Origin: Acidovorax sp. HDW3
GTDB lineage: Bacteria > Pseudomonadota > Gammaproteobacteria > Burkholderiales > Burkholderiaceae_C
Direction: 5' to 3'
DNA: 64,000 nucleotides
NCBI RefSeq assembly: GCF_011303755.1
Contig: NZ_CP049885.1
Span: 1,222,001-1,286,000 of the forward strand
This document shows positions 1 through 6,046 of the stretch, in pieces. Position 1 is the stretch's first letter. Every line of letters begins with the position of its first letter. The notes below the pieces were generated by a model. The model worked only from the letters and a program-made list of their open reading frames with translations. It searched no databases and was not told where the DNA came from. The translations under genes were made by a program, and so were the position numbers.

Positions 1-1173
1 CGTCCGCAGCATTCGGTGGTCTATGCCACGCAGTCCATCCACAAGCTGCTCGCCGGCATCAGCCAGGCCAGCCATGTGCTGGTGCAGGATTCGCAAAGCG
101 AAAAGCTCGACCGGCATCTGTTCAACGAGGCCTACCTGATGCACACCAGTACCTCGCCGCAGTACAGCATCATTGCCAGCTGCGACGTGGCCGCCGCCAT
201 GATGGAGCCGCCCGGCGGCACGGCACTGGTGGAAGAAAGCCTGGTCGAAGCCCTGGACTTTCGCCGCGCCATGCGCCAGGTGGAAGATGAATTTGGCAAG
301 AACGACTGGTGGTTCAAGGTCTGGGGCCCCGAGGAACTCGTGGACGATGGCCTGGGCACGGCCGAGACCTGGGTGTTTCGCAACAAGGGCAAGAAGAAGA
401 ATGGCGCGGCCCAAAATGCCGCGAAATGGCACGGCTTTGGTGACCTGGCCGACGGCTTCAACATGCTCGACCCGATCAAATCGACCATCGTCACGCCTGG
501 CCTGAACCTCGATGGCAAGTTTGATGCCACAGGCATTCCGGCTTCCATCGTCACCAAGTACCTGGCCGAGCACGGCGTGGTGGTGGAAAAGACCGGCTTG
601 TACAGCTTCTTCATCATGTTCACCATCGGCATCACCAAGGGCCGCTGGAACACGCTCTTGGCGGCGCTGCAGCAGTTCAAGGACGACTACGAGAAGAACC
701 AGCCGATGTGGCGCATCCTTCCGGAGTTCTGCCAGCAGCACAAGCGCTACGAGAAGATGGGCCTCAAAGACCTGTGCCAGCACGTGCACCAGCTCTACGC
801 CAAATACGACATCGCGCGCCTGACGACCGAGATGTATTTGAGCGACCTGACCCCGGCCATGAAGCCCAGCGACGCCTACGCCCACATCGCCCAGCGCAAG
901 ACCGAGCGCGTGGCCATTGATGCGCTGGAAGGGCGCATCACCACCAGCCTGATCACGCCGTACCCGCCGGGCATCCCGCTCTTGATTCCGGGTGAGGTGT
1001 TCAACAAGAAGATCGTGGACTACCTCAAGTTCGCGCGCGAGTTCGCCAAGGTGTGCCCGGGCTTCGAGACTGACATCCACGGCCTGGTGGAGATCGAAGA
1101 TGACATGGGCAACGTGAGTTACTACGCTGACTGTGTGGCTGAGCTGGGCCGCCCCGCGAAGAAAGCTGCCTAG
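1..1173 (+). CDS. Orn/Lys/Arg decarboxylase, 3' part (5' end outside window)
   Basis: This is the C-terminal ~390 residues of a PLP-dependent basic amino-acid decarboxylase (ornithine/lysine/arginine decarboxylase major family, fold type I). The frame is open from base 1, so the GTG at 16 is not the real start. The segment ATQSIHKLLAG just after the window edge is the PLP-lysine region (His-Lys pair), which places roughly the first half of the usual ~750-residue protein upstream. The rest matches the large C-terminal part, including a TPYPPGIPLLIPGE stretch characteristic of the family. The enzyme would release CO2 from arginine, lysine or ornithine to give the polyamine; which substrate is used cannot be decided here. 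A hairpin follows the stop codon. Confidence 0.9.
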   Translation, partial: RPQHSVVYATQSIHKLLAGISQASHVLVQDSQSEKLDRHLFNEAYLMHTSTSPQYSIIASCDVAAAMMEPPGGTALVEESLVEALDFRRAMRQVEDEFGKNDWWFKVWGPEELVDDGLGTAETWVFRNKGKKKNGAAQNAAKWHGFGDLADGFNMLDPIKSTIVTPGLNLDGKFDATGIPASIVTKYLAEHGVVVEKTGLYSFFIMFTIGITKGRWNTLLAALQQFKDDYEKNQPMWRILPEFCQQHKRYEKMGLKDLCQHVHQLYAKYDIARLTTEMYLSDLTPAMKPSDAYAHIAQRKTERVAIDALEGRITTSLITPYPPGIPLLIPGEVFNKKIVDYLKFAREFAKVCPGFETDIHGLVEIEDDMGNVSYYADCVAELGRPAKKAA

Positions 1174-1195
1174 GGGCAGATGGGGGACGACGGGC

Positions 1196-1231
1196 CCTTT
1201 GGCAGCACCTTTGGCAGCACCTTTGGGTGCT
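1196..1231 (+). repeat. Three tandem 12-bp units ending in a hairpin
   Basis: Three consecutive 12-bp units start with CCTTTGG: two identical copies (CCTTTGGCAGCA at 1196 and 1208) and a variant (CCTTTGGGTGCT at 1220). The last junction forms a perfect 6-bp hairpin with a 4-base loop, AGCACC-TTTG-GGTGCT at 1216-1231, followed by a short T-rich stretch. It sits between two convergent genes and may act as a weak terminator for the decarboxylase. Confidence 0.5.
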
Positions 1232-1234
1232 CCT

Positions 1235-2173
1235 TTATTGAGAGCTGCTAGCGCTTGATGGACGGGCGCTAGAGGCCGATTTGGCTTCAAATTCTGGCGC
1301 AGGTGGCGCATCTGCCCGTACGCGCCAGAAGCGCGCAAAGCGCGGCAGGCCGCTGGCGTGGGTGCCGTTGTAGCGGTAGGTCACCACGCTACCGATGGGC
1401 GGCGGCGTGCGGCGCAGCCCATCGGGCAGGCCGCTGCCCAGGCGAAAGCGCTGGCCGCTGGGCATCTGCACCAGTAGCGCACCGGTCTGGCCGGCGTACT
1501 TGCCCTTGCCGGGCATGTGGCCCACGACGACGGCCTCTGCGTCCTCGAAGGACTTGAGTTTGAGCAGGTCGTCGCTGCGCCCGCCCCGGTAGGGTGCGTC
1601 ATCCCGACGCAGCATCAGCCCTTCGGCGCCGGCCTTCTCGTGCGTGCGCAGCTGCTGCATCAGCGCGCCATGGCTGGCCACGCGCCACTGCGGCACGGCC
1701 TGCACCCAGGGCTGCTCCAGCGCGGCGACGGTCTGCCGCAGGTGCGGCAGGCGTTCGCCGAAGCCGCCCGGCTGGCCGGGCAGGTCGAACACCATGTAGC
1801 GCAGCGCGCGCCACGGCGCATCCTGCGGCGCGGCCTGGGCTACGACGGCCTGGACTTGCTCAAACCGCCCGCGCCCGGCCCAAAGTTCGCCGTCCATTGG
1901 CACGTCGGGCCAGCCGACGGTGAACCATGCGGGCGCGTGGATTGGTAGGCCCTGGCGCGAGCGCAGTTCCTGCCCCGTCCAGAGCGCGCGCACGCCGTCG
2001 TATTTCTCGCTGACCCAGTAGGCCGTCACGTCGATGCCAGGCCGGTAGACCTGCGCCAGCGTCGGTGCGGGTGCCGCAGCACTGCCCCCCACGTGCCAGC
2101 AGGCCATCAAAAACCATAGCGCCCAGCGCAGGATGGGCGGGCGTTTGCGGCTGAAAAGGTGCATGAATAACAT
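1235..2173 (-). CDS. ligE: Exported ATP-dependent DNA ligase (LigE-type)
   Basis: Small ATP-dependent DNA ligase that seals nicks using AMP transfer to an active-site lysine. Motif I is SEKYDGVRA with the adenylated Lys, followed by YMVFDLPG (motif III), EGLMLRR (motif IV) and LLKLKSFEDAEAVVVGH (motif V). A compact OB domain ends the protein and there is no helical DNA-binding domain, as in the minimal bacterial Lig E group. I chose the ATG at 2173 because GAAGG lies 5 bases upstream; this gives a basic n-region, a hydrophobic stretch and a GGSAAA-type cleavage site, so the enzyme is probably periplasmic. Earlier (2206) and later (2164) ATGs are possible. The final Ser/Ala-rich tail is encoded by a palindromic repeat. 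312 residues. Confidence 0.85.
   Translation of the reverse strand: MLFMHLFSRKRPPILRWALWFLMACWHVGGSAAAPAPTLAQVYRPGIDVTAYWVSEKYDGVRALWTGQELRSRQGLPIHAPAWFTVGWPDVPMDGELWAGRGRFEQVQAVVAQAAPQDAPWRALRYMVFDLPGQPGGFGERLPHLRQTVAALEQPWVQAVPQWRVASHGALMQQLRTHEKAGAEGLMLRRDDAPYRGGRSDDLLKLKSFEDAEAVVVGHMPGKGKYAGQTGALLVQMPSGQRFRLGSGLPDGLRRTPPPIGSVVTYRYNGTHASGLPRFARFWRVRADAPPAPEFEAKSASSARPSSASSSQ
1241..1277. repeat. Comamonadaceae-type palindromic repeat, copy 1 (in ligE 3' end)
   Basis: This is one of nine related copies in the window. The shared core reads AGCTGCTAGCGCTTG, then about 8 variable bases, then GGCGCTAGAGGC, so the two arms can pair through CTAGCGC/GCGCTAG. Here the copy supplies the last ~14 codons of the convergent DNA ligase gene (a Ser/Ala-rich tail) and ends just before its stop codon. 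Confidence 0.8.
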
Positions 2174-2297
2174 GGTGCCTTCAGGGACTGCAAGGATGTG
2201 GAGCATGATCTATGTCACTTTTTGTGCAGAGCAAAACAGTAGGGATCATGCGGATTCGTAGAATGGAGCGACACAACCCTTACTTCAAGGAGAGCTG

Positions 2298-2522
2298 ATG
2301 TTTCCCGAATACCGCGACCTGATCACCAAGATCAAGGGCAATGACGTCCATTTCACGCGTTTGTTTGATAAGCACAACGAGATGGATCAAGCGATCAAGA
2401 ACATGGAAGCGCGCATCATCCAAGCCACTGCTGCGGAGATCGAAACCTTGAAAAAGGAAAAGCTCCAGCTCAAGGACAAGATTTACGCGCACCTGCGCGG
2501 CCTCGACCCCGCGCAGGCGTAA
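2298..2522 (+). CDS. ydcH: YdcH/DUF465 family small coiled-coil protein
   Basis: A 74-residue, highly charged, mostly helical protein of the DUF465 (YdcH) family, recognised from the start (MFPEYRDLI), the central FDKHNEMDQ and the helix IETLKKEKLQLKDKI. The molecular role of the family is not established. The start is well supported by AAGGAG at 2287-2292, six bases before the ATG. It is a single gene diverging from the ligase and convergent with the SDR gene. Confidence 0.88.
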   Translation: MFPEYRDLITKIKGNDVHFTRLFDKHNEMDQAIKNMEARIIQATAAEIETLKKEKLQLKDKIYAHLRGLDPAQA

Positions 2523-2530
2523 TTCCAGCG

Positions 2531-3289
2531 TTATTTCGGGGTCAGGCGAATGGCCCCGTCCAGGCGAATTACTTCGCCATTGAGCATGTCGTTTTCCAGG
2601 ATGTGCTGCACCAGCTTGGCGTAGTCCTCCGGCCGGCCCAGGCGGCTCGGAAAGGGGACGGTGGCCGCCAGTGCATCCTGCACTTCCTGCGGCATCCCAA
2701 AGAGCATGGGGGTGCCAAAAATGCCGGGGGCAATGGTCATGTTGCGAATGCCGTTGCGTGCCAGGTCGCGCGCAATGGGCAGCGTCATTCCGACCACGCC
2801 GCCCTTGGAGGCGGCGTACGCTGCCTGGCCCATTTGGCCGTCGTAAGCGGCCACGCTGGCCGTAGAGATGAGTACCCCGCGCTCGCCCGTGGCCTCGGGC
2901 GCGTTCTGCGCCATGGCCGCCGCCGCCAAGCGGATCATGTTGAAGCTGCCCAGCAGATTCACGGTAATGGTTTTTTGAAACAGCGCCAGGCTGTGGGCGC
3001 CGTTTTTACCGACCGTTTTTTCTGCGGGGGCAATACCCGCGCAGTTGACCAGGCCCATGAGCTTGCCCAGCGCCTGTGCCTGGGCCACGGCGGTTTGGCC
3101 ATCGGCTTCGCTGCTGACGTCGCAGCGCACAAAAGTGCCGCCAATATCGCGCGCCACGGCCTGGCCCTTGTCCTCCTGCATGTCTGCCAGTACCACCTTG
3201 CCGCCCAGCGCTGCGAGGCGGCGTGCCGTGCCTTCACCCAGGCCCGAAGCGGCGCCGGTGACGATGAATACTTTGCCTTCAATCTCCAT
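2531..3289 (-). CDS. SDR dehydrogenase, 3-hydroxyacyl-CoA dehydrogenase type 2-like
   Basis: Short-chain dehydrogenase/reductase of 252 residues resembling the HSD10/3-hydroxy-2-methylbutyryl-CoA dehydrogenase group, which oxidises 3-hydroxyacyl-CoA with NAD+ in fatty-acid and isoleucine breakdown. The nucleotide-binding TGAASGLG lies at residues ~12-19, an acidic residue follows in LADMQED (NAD preference), and the catalytic Ser, Tyr and Lys are in LISTASV and AAYAASKGG. AAGGAG stands just upstream of the ATG. A perfect inverted repeat 16 bases upstream of the start resembles the LiuR operator of branched-chain and fatty-acid catabolic genes, which fits the proposed role. The exact substrate is inferred. 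Confidence 0.85.
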   Translation of the reverse strand: MEIEGKVFIVTGAASGLGEGTARRLAALGGKVVLADMQEDKGQAVARDIGGTFVRCDVSSEADGQTAVAQAQALGKLMGLVNCAGIAPAEKTVGKNGAHSLALFQKTITVNLLGSFNMIRLAAAAMAQNAPEATGERGVLISTASVAAYDGQMGQAAYAASKGGVVGMTLPIARDLARNGIRNMTIAPGIFGTPMLFGMPQEVQDALAATVPFPSRLGRPEDYAKLVQHILENDMLNGEVIRLDGAIRLTPK

Positions 3290-3304
3290 GCCAATCTCCT
3301 TACG

Positions 3305-3320
3305 TTGACGTAAACGTCAA
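3305..3320. promoter_or_regulatory. Candidate LiuR-type operator
   Basis: Perfect inverted repeat TTGACG-TAAA-CGTCAA immediately upstream of the SDR dehydrogenase ribosome-binding site. MerR-family LiuR regulators of leucine/isovalerate and fatty-acid catabolism in proteobacteria bind ACGT-based palindromes of this form. The assignment rests on motif similarity and on the function of the downstream gene; no liuR gene is in the window. Confidence 0.5.
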
Positions 3321-3330
3321 TTATGGGGCG

Positions 3331-3354
3331 AAAAAAAGCCCGGCGGTACCGGGC
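3331..3354 (-). terminator. Rho-independent terminator of the iron-binding protein gene
   Basis: Read on the minus strand, GCCCGG-TACCG-CCGGGC forms a 6-bp GC stem followed by seven T. It lies 11 bases beyond the stop codon of the upstream ABC substrate-binding protein gene. Confidence 0.85.
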
Positions 3355-3364
3355 GGGGAGGGGA

Positions 3365-4417
3365 TCAGGGGAAGCCGACGCGGTCGAGCATCTGCTGCAC
3401 CTTGGGCATGTTGGCGCCGACTGCACTGATCGGAATGGTTTCGCTCTTGAAGGGTTTGCCACCCGTCATGGCTTTGAGGGCTGGGTTGCCCAGTTCCACG
3501 CCTTTGGCGGCAGGCCATTCATTGTTGCCGTTGGCAAAGTATTCCTGCGCCTGGGGGCTGGCCAGGTATTCGAGGAACTGGATGGCATTGGCCTGGTGCT
3601 TGGCGTGCTTGGCGACTGCGCCGCCGGCAATGTTCAAGTGTGTGCCCCAGGATTGCTGGTTCGGGAACATCACCCCGACCTTGTTCGCTACGGCCACGTC
3701 CTCGGGCTTGTTGGAGCGCATGAGGCGGGCAAAGTAATAGCTGTTGGTGACGGCAATATCGCATTCGCCAGCAGCCACAGCCTTGATTTGGTCGGTGTCG
3801 CCGCCCTTGGGGGTGCGTGCCAGGTTGTCTTTCACGCCTTGCAGCCAGGCCTGGGCCTTGGGCTCGCCCATGTGCTCGGTGATGGCGCCAAACAGGCTCA
3901 GGTTGTACGGATGCGAACCCGAGCGGATGCAGATCTTGCCCTTGTTTTTGGGATCGGCCAGCTTTTCGTAGCTGTCCACATCGCTGGCGGCGACCTTGAC
4001 CTTGTTGTAAACAATGACGCGGGCGCGGGTCGAGAGACCGAACCAGGCAATGCCGCCATCGGCCGTCGGCTGGGCGTGCAGGTTGGCCGGAATGGCATCC
4101 TCGAGTACCTTGGAGCGGATCGGCTGGAACAGGCCGTCGGCTTCGCCCCGGTACAGGCGCGCGGCATCGACGAGCAGGATGACGTCGGCGGGTGAGGCGC
4201 TGCCTTCGGCTTTGAGGCGTGCCAGGATGCCGGCATCGTCGGCATCCACGCGGTTGATCTTGATGCCCGTGGCCTTGGTGAAGTTGTCGTACAGCGCCTC
4301 ATCCGTAGAGTAGTGGCGGGCGGAGTACAGGTTGACGACCTGCTCTTCTGCAGCGGCGGCGCTGCCCAGGGTGGCGATGGCGCAGGCGGCCACCAGGGCC
4401 TTCAGGGTGAGATGCAT
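3365..4417 (-). CDS. Ferric iron ABC transporter substrate-binding protein (FbpA/FutA-like)
   Basis: Periplasmic Fe3+-binding protein of an ABC importer, 350 residues. The start at 4417 gives a clear signal peptide (MHLTLKALVAACAIATLGSAAAA) and mature protein beginning EEQ; the open frame extends to a TTG at 4480 but that extension carries no signal features. The mature start VVNLYSARHYSTDEALYDNF is typical of the FbpA/FutA cluster, and the NSYYFARL segment in the C-terminal half carries the tyrosine pair that ligates iron in the family. No permease or ATPase gene is adjacent, so the binding protein is encoded alone here. A Fur-like palindrome lies ~48 bases upstream of the start and a strong terminator follows the gene. 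Confidence 0.88.
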   Translation of the reverse strand: MHLTLKALVAACAIATLGSAAAAEEQVVNLYSARHYSTDEALYDNFTKATGIKINRVDADDAGILARLKAEGSASPADVILLVDAARLYRGEADGLFQPIRSKVLEDAIPANLHAQPTADGGIAWFGLSTRARVIVYNKVKVAASDVDSYEKLADPKNKGKICIRSGSHPYNLSLFGAITEHMGEPKAQAWLQGVKDNLARTPKGGDTDQIKAVAAGECDIAVTNSYYFARLMRSNKPEDVAVANKVGVMFPNQQSWGTHLNIAGGAVAKHAKHQANAIQFLEYLASPQAQEYFANGNNEWPAAKGVELGNPALKAMTGGKPFKSETIPISAVGANMPKVQQMLDRVGFP

Positions 4418-4464
4418 GGCGAGGTTTCTTTCACGGGTGGAAAACCTCGCCATCATAGAGCAAA

Positions 4465-4479
4465 CGCGAATTATTCGCA
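4465..4479. promoter_or_regulatory. Candidate Fur box
   Basis: The palindrome GCGAAT-T-ATTCGC at 4466-4478 matches the 7-1-7 Fur core AAT-N-ATT with symmetric flanks, and stands ~48 bases upstream of the ATG of a ferric-iron binding protein gene. This is where a Fur site would repress iron uptake when iron is plentiful. It is called from motif and context only. Confidence 0.55.
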
Positions 4480-4513
4480 ATTAACGAAGCGCAACAAAAC
4501 GGTTGCACAAGAA

Positions 4514-4545
4514 AAAACCCACCGTGCGCAAACACGGTGGGTTTT
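4514..4545. terminator. Bidirectional terminator after tRNA-Asn
   Basis: A 13-bp perfect stem AAAACCCACCGTG / CACGGTGGGTTTT with a 6-base loop. T-tracts lie on both sides, so it can end the tRNA-Asn transcript on the minus strand just after its CCA end. Confidence 0.85.
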
Positions 4546-4548
4546 GAG

Positions 4549-4624
4549 TGGCTCCTCGACCTGGGCTCGAACCAGGGACCTACGGATTAACAGTCCGGCG
4601 CTCTACCGACTGAGCTATCGAGGA
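4549..4624 (-). tRNA. tRNA-Asn (GTT), copy 1
   Basis: A 76-nt cloverleaf on the minus strand. The acceptor arms TCCTCGA/TCGAGGA pair fully, the anticodon is GTT inside ACTGTTAAT, the T-loop is GTTCGAGCC, and CCA is encoded. It is identical over its whole length to the second copy 52 bases away. Confidence 0.97.
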
Positions 4625-4676
4625 ATGATCGGTATATGAATTGTGCGGCCTTGTGCAATTGCAAAGCCATGAAGTT

Positions 4677-4752
4677 TGGCTCCTCGACCTGGGCTCGAAC
4701 CAGGGACCTACGGATTAACAGTCCGGCGCTCTACCGACTGAGCTATCGAGGA
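4677..4752 (-). tRNA. tRNA-Asn (GTT), copy 2
   Basis: Second, identical tRNA-Asn gene, also with an encoded CCA end, on the minus strand. It lies upstream of copy 1 and was probably transcribed with it, since the only terminator-like hairpin is beyond copy 1. Confidence 0.97.
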
Positions 4753-4815
4753 ACAAGACTTAGATTATAGGCATAAAAATGCGGCGTTTTTGAAAAAATA
4801 TGGCTAGATGAAAAA

Positions 4816-5241
4816 TCAACGGGGTTCGGGGCGCATCCATAACCAGATGAGGACACAGGCCATGCAGCCGATTGCGCTGGCGCGGGCCCACCAGGGGGCA
4901 GCAACGTATAACAATACCAGGGCGCACAACGCCATCATGGCGCTGGCGCTGCACTTGGCTCGTCGGCTGACGCAGCCCCCGCGTGCCCAGTCGCGCAGCA
5001 TGGAGCCAAACAGTGGGTGCTGCCAGAGCCAGACGTGCAGGCGTGGTGAGCTGCGTGCCGCTGCCCAGCCTGCCAATAAGATGAAGACAGTGGTCGGCAG
5101 TCCTGGCACAAAGATGCCAATGATTCCCAGTATCAGGCTGAGCACGGCCAAGCATAGATAGAACACACGCATCAGCGGCGTAGTCGGCGCCAGGGGCGGC
5201 GGCGCGTCATCGGCAGGGTAGGCAGCAGAGGCGGGAGGCAT
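4816..5241 (-). CDS. YbaN/DUF454 family inner-membrane protein
   Basis: A 141-residue membrane protein with three or four hydrophobic segments (about residues 25-60, 98-115 and 118-133). The block LSLILGIIGIFVPGLPTT, followed by FILLAGWAAARSSPRL, is diagnostic of the DUF454/YbaN family. The ~20-residue Pro/Ala-rich N-terminus is not conserved in the family, and an internal ATG may be the real start. The function of the family is unknown. It stands alone between the tRNA genes and a divergent gene pair. Confidence 0.82.
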   Translation of the reverse strand: MPPASAAYPADDAPPPLAPTTPLMRVFYLCLAVLSLILGIIGIFVPGLPTTVFILLAGWAAARSSPRLHVWLWQHPLFGSMLRDWARGGCVSRRAKCSASAMMALCALVLLYVAAPWWARASAIGCMACVLIWLWMRPEPR

Positions 5242-5368
5242 GGGGTGATTGTGCCCGCCAGGTTGCTGTCCCTGCCTGCGCTAAACCGGCAGGGGCTGTG
5301 GGTTCTTTACTTTTGCCAGGGATTGGAGGACTATAGGCAGCAATCCCCCGTATTTTCAGGAGAAGACC

Positions 5369-5680
5369 ATGGCCGCCGATCGCATCAGCTTGGCTGCTTC
5401 CAGCCACCTGAACAGTTCCAGCAGTACAGAAGCGCAGCGCAACCATGCCCCGCGCCGTGCCGATATGCATGGGCCGGCAGCGGCGCAGCCGCCTGTCGCT
5501 GCATCTTCCTCGGCACGAACATCCAGCACCGAAGTCACTATCAGCCAGCGCGCCAAGGACATGGCCGCTCAGCGCCAAAACAGTGATGGCCGCCAAGAAA
5601 CGCAACGTATGCAGGAGCAGCAGGCGGTGCAGCAGATGTCGTTGCTCAACGGTGAATTGCGCCGGGCCTATGGCGCATGA
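5369..5680 (+). CDS. Hypothetical Ser/Ala/Gln-rich protein, first of a pair
   Basis: A 103-residue hydrophilic protein that I do not recognise. It has a Ser/Ala-rich, probably disordered first half and a Gln/Arg-rich helical second half (ISQRAKDMAAQRQNSD onwards). There is no signal peptide or membrane segment. CAGGAG about 8 bases upstream supports the ATG at 5369. It ends 20 bases before a second small gene on the same strand, so the two probably form an operon. It seems real from its ribosome-binding site and third-position GC, not from homology. Confidence 0.6.
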   Translation: MAADRISLAASSHLNSSSSTEAQRNHAPRRADMHGPAAAQPPVAASSSARTSSTEVTISQRAKDMAAQRQNSDGRQETQRMQEQQAVQQMSLLNGELRRAYGA

Positions 5681-5700
5681 CGTGAAAGCGAGGTGACACT

Positions 5701-6039
5701 ATGGCTGCCGCCATTGCCCCCTTTGCTGCTGCCGCCCGCCCTTCGTATCAGGTGCAGTCTGCGCAGCGCGAGGCCCGCCAGGCCGAACAAACGGCGCAAA
5801 ATTTGCGCCGCCAAGCTGATTCGGCGCAGCGCAGCGCCGATCAGGAGCAAACCCGCGCCGATGGCCTGAAAGCCCAGTCGGACGACGCCAACACCCGCTG
5901 GGAAACTGCACGTGGCCAGCTCAACGCTGCCCAGGCCAGCAGCAACGATGTGGTGAGGGTGCGCACTGCACCCAGTGGCGTGCCATTCATGAATGGCACG
6001 GGACAGGCCACCGGGCTGCTGTTGCACGTACTTGCTTGA
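5701..6039 (+). CDS. Hypothetical Ala-rich coiled-coil protein, second of a pair
   Basis: A 112-residue protein with a long heptad-like amphipathic helix (about residues 18-80, rich in Gln, Arg and Ala: QSAQREARQAEQTAQNL and following). A short Gly/Pro-containing tail comes after it. No enzyme motif, signal sequence or membrane span is visible. GAGGTG lies just upstream of the ATG. It is convergent with glnD, whose stop codon is 8 bases away, and no terminator lies between them. Function unknown; it could be a structural or secretion accessory protein, but nothing in the sequence decides this. Confidence 0.6.
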   Translation: MAAAIAPFAAAARPSYQVQSAQREARQAEQTAQNLRRQADSAQRSADQEQTRADGLKAQSDDANTRWETARGQLNAAQASSNDVVRVRTAPSGVPFMNGTGQATGLLLHVLA

Positions 6040-6046
6040 GCCTTGT

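Noticed and set aside
4549-4752. The tandem tRNA-Asn pair as an integration site (attL/attR)
   Set aside because: Both copies are complete with encoded CCA, only 52 bases apart, and no integrase or island lies beside them, so a simple gene duplication is more likely.
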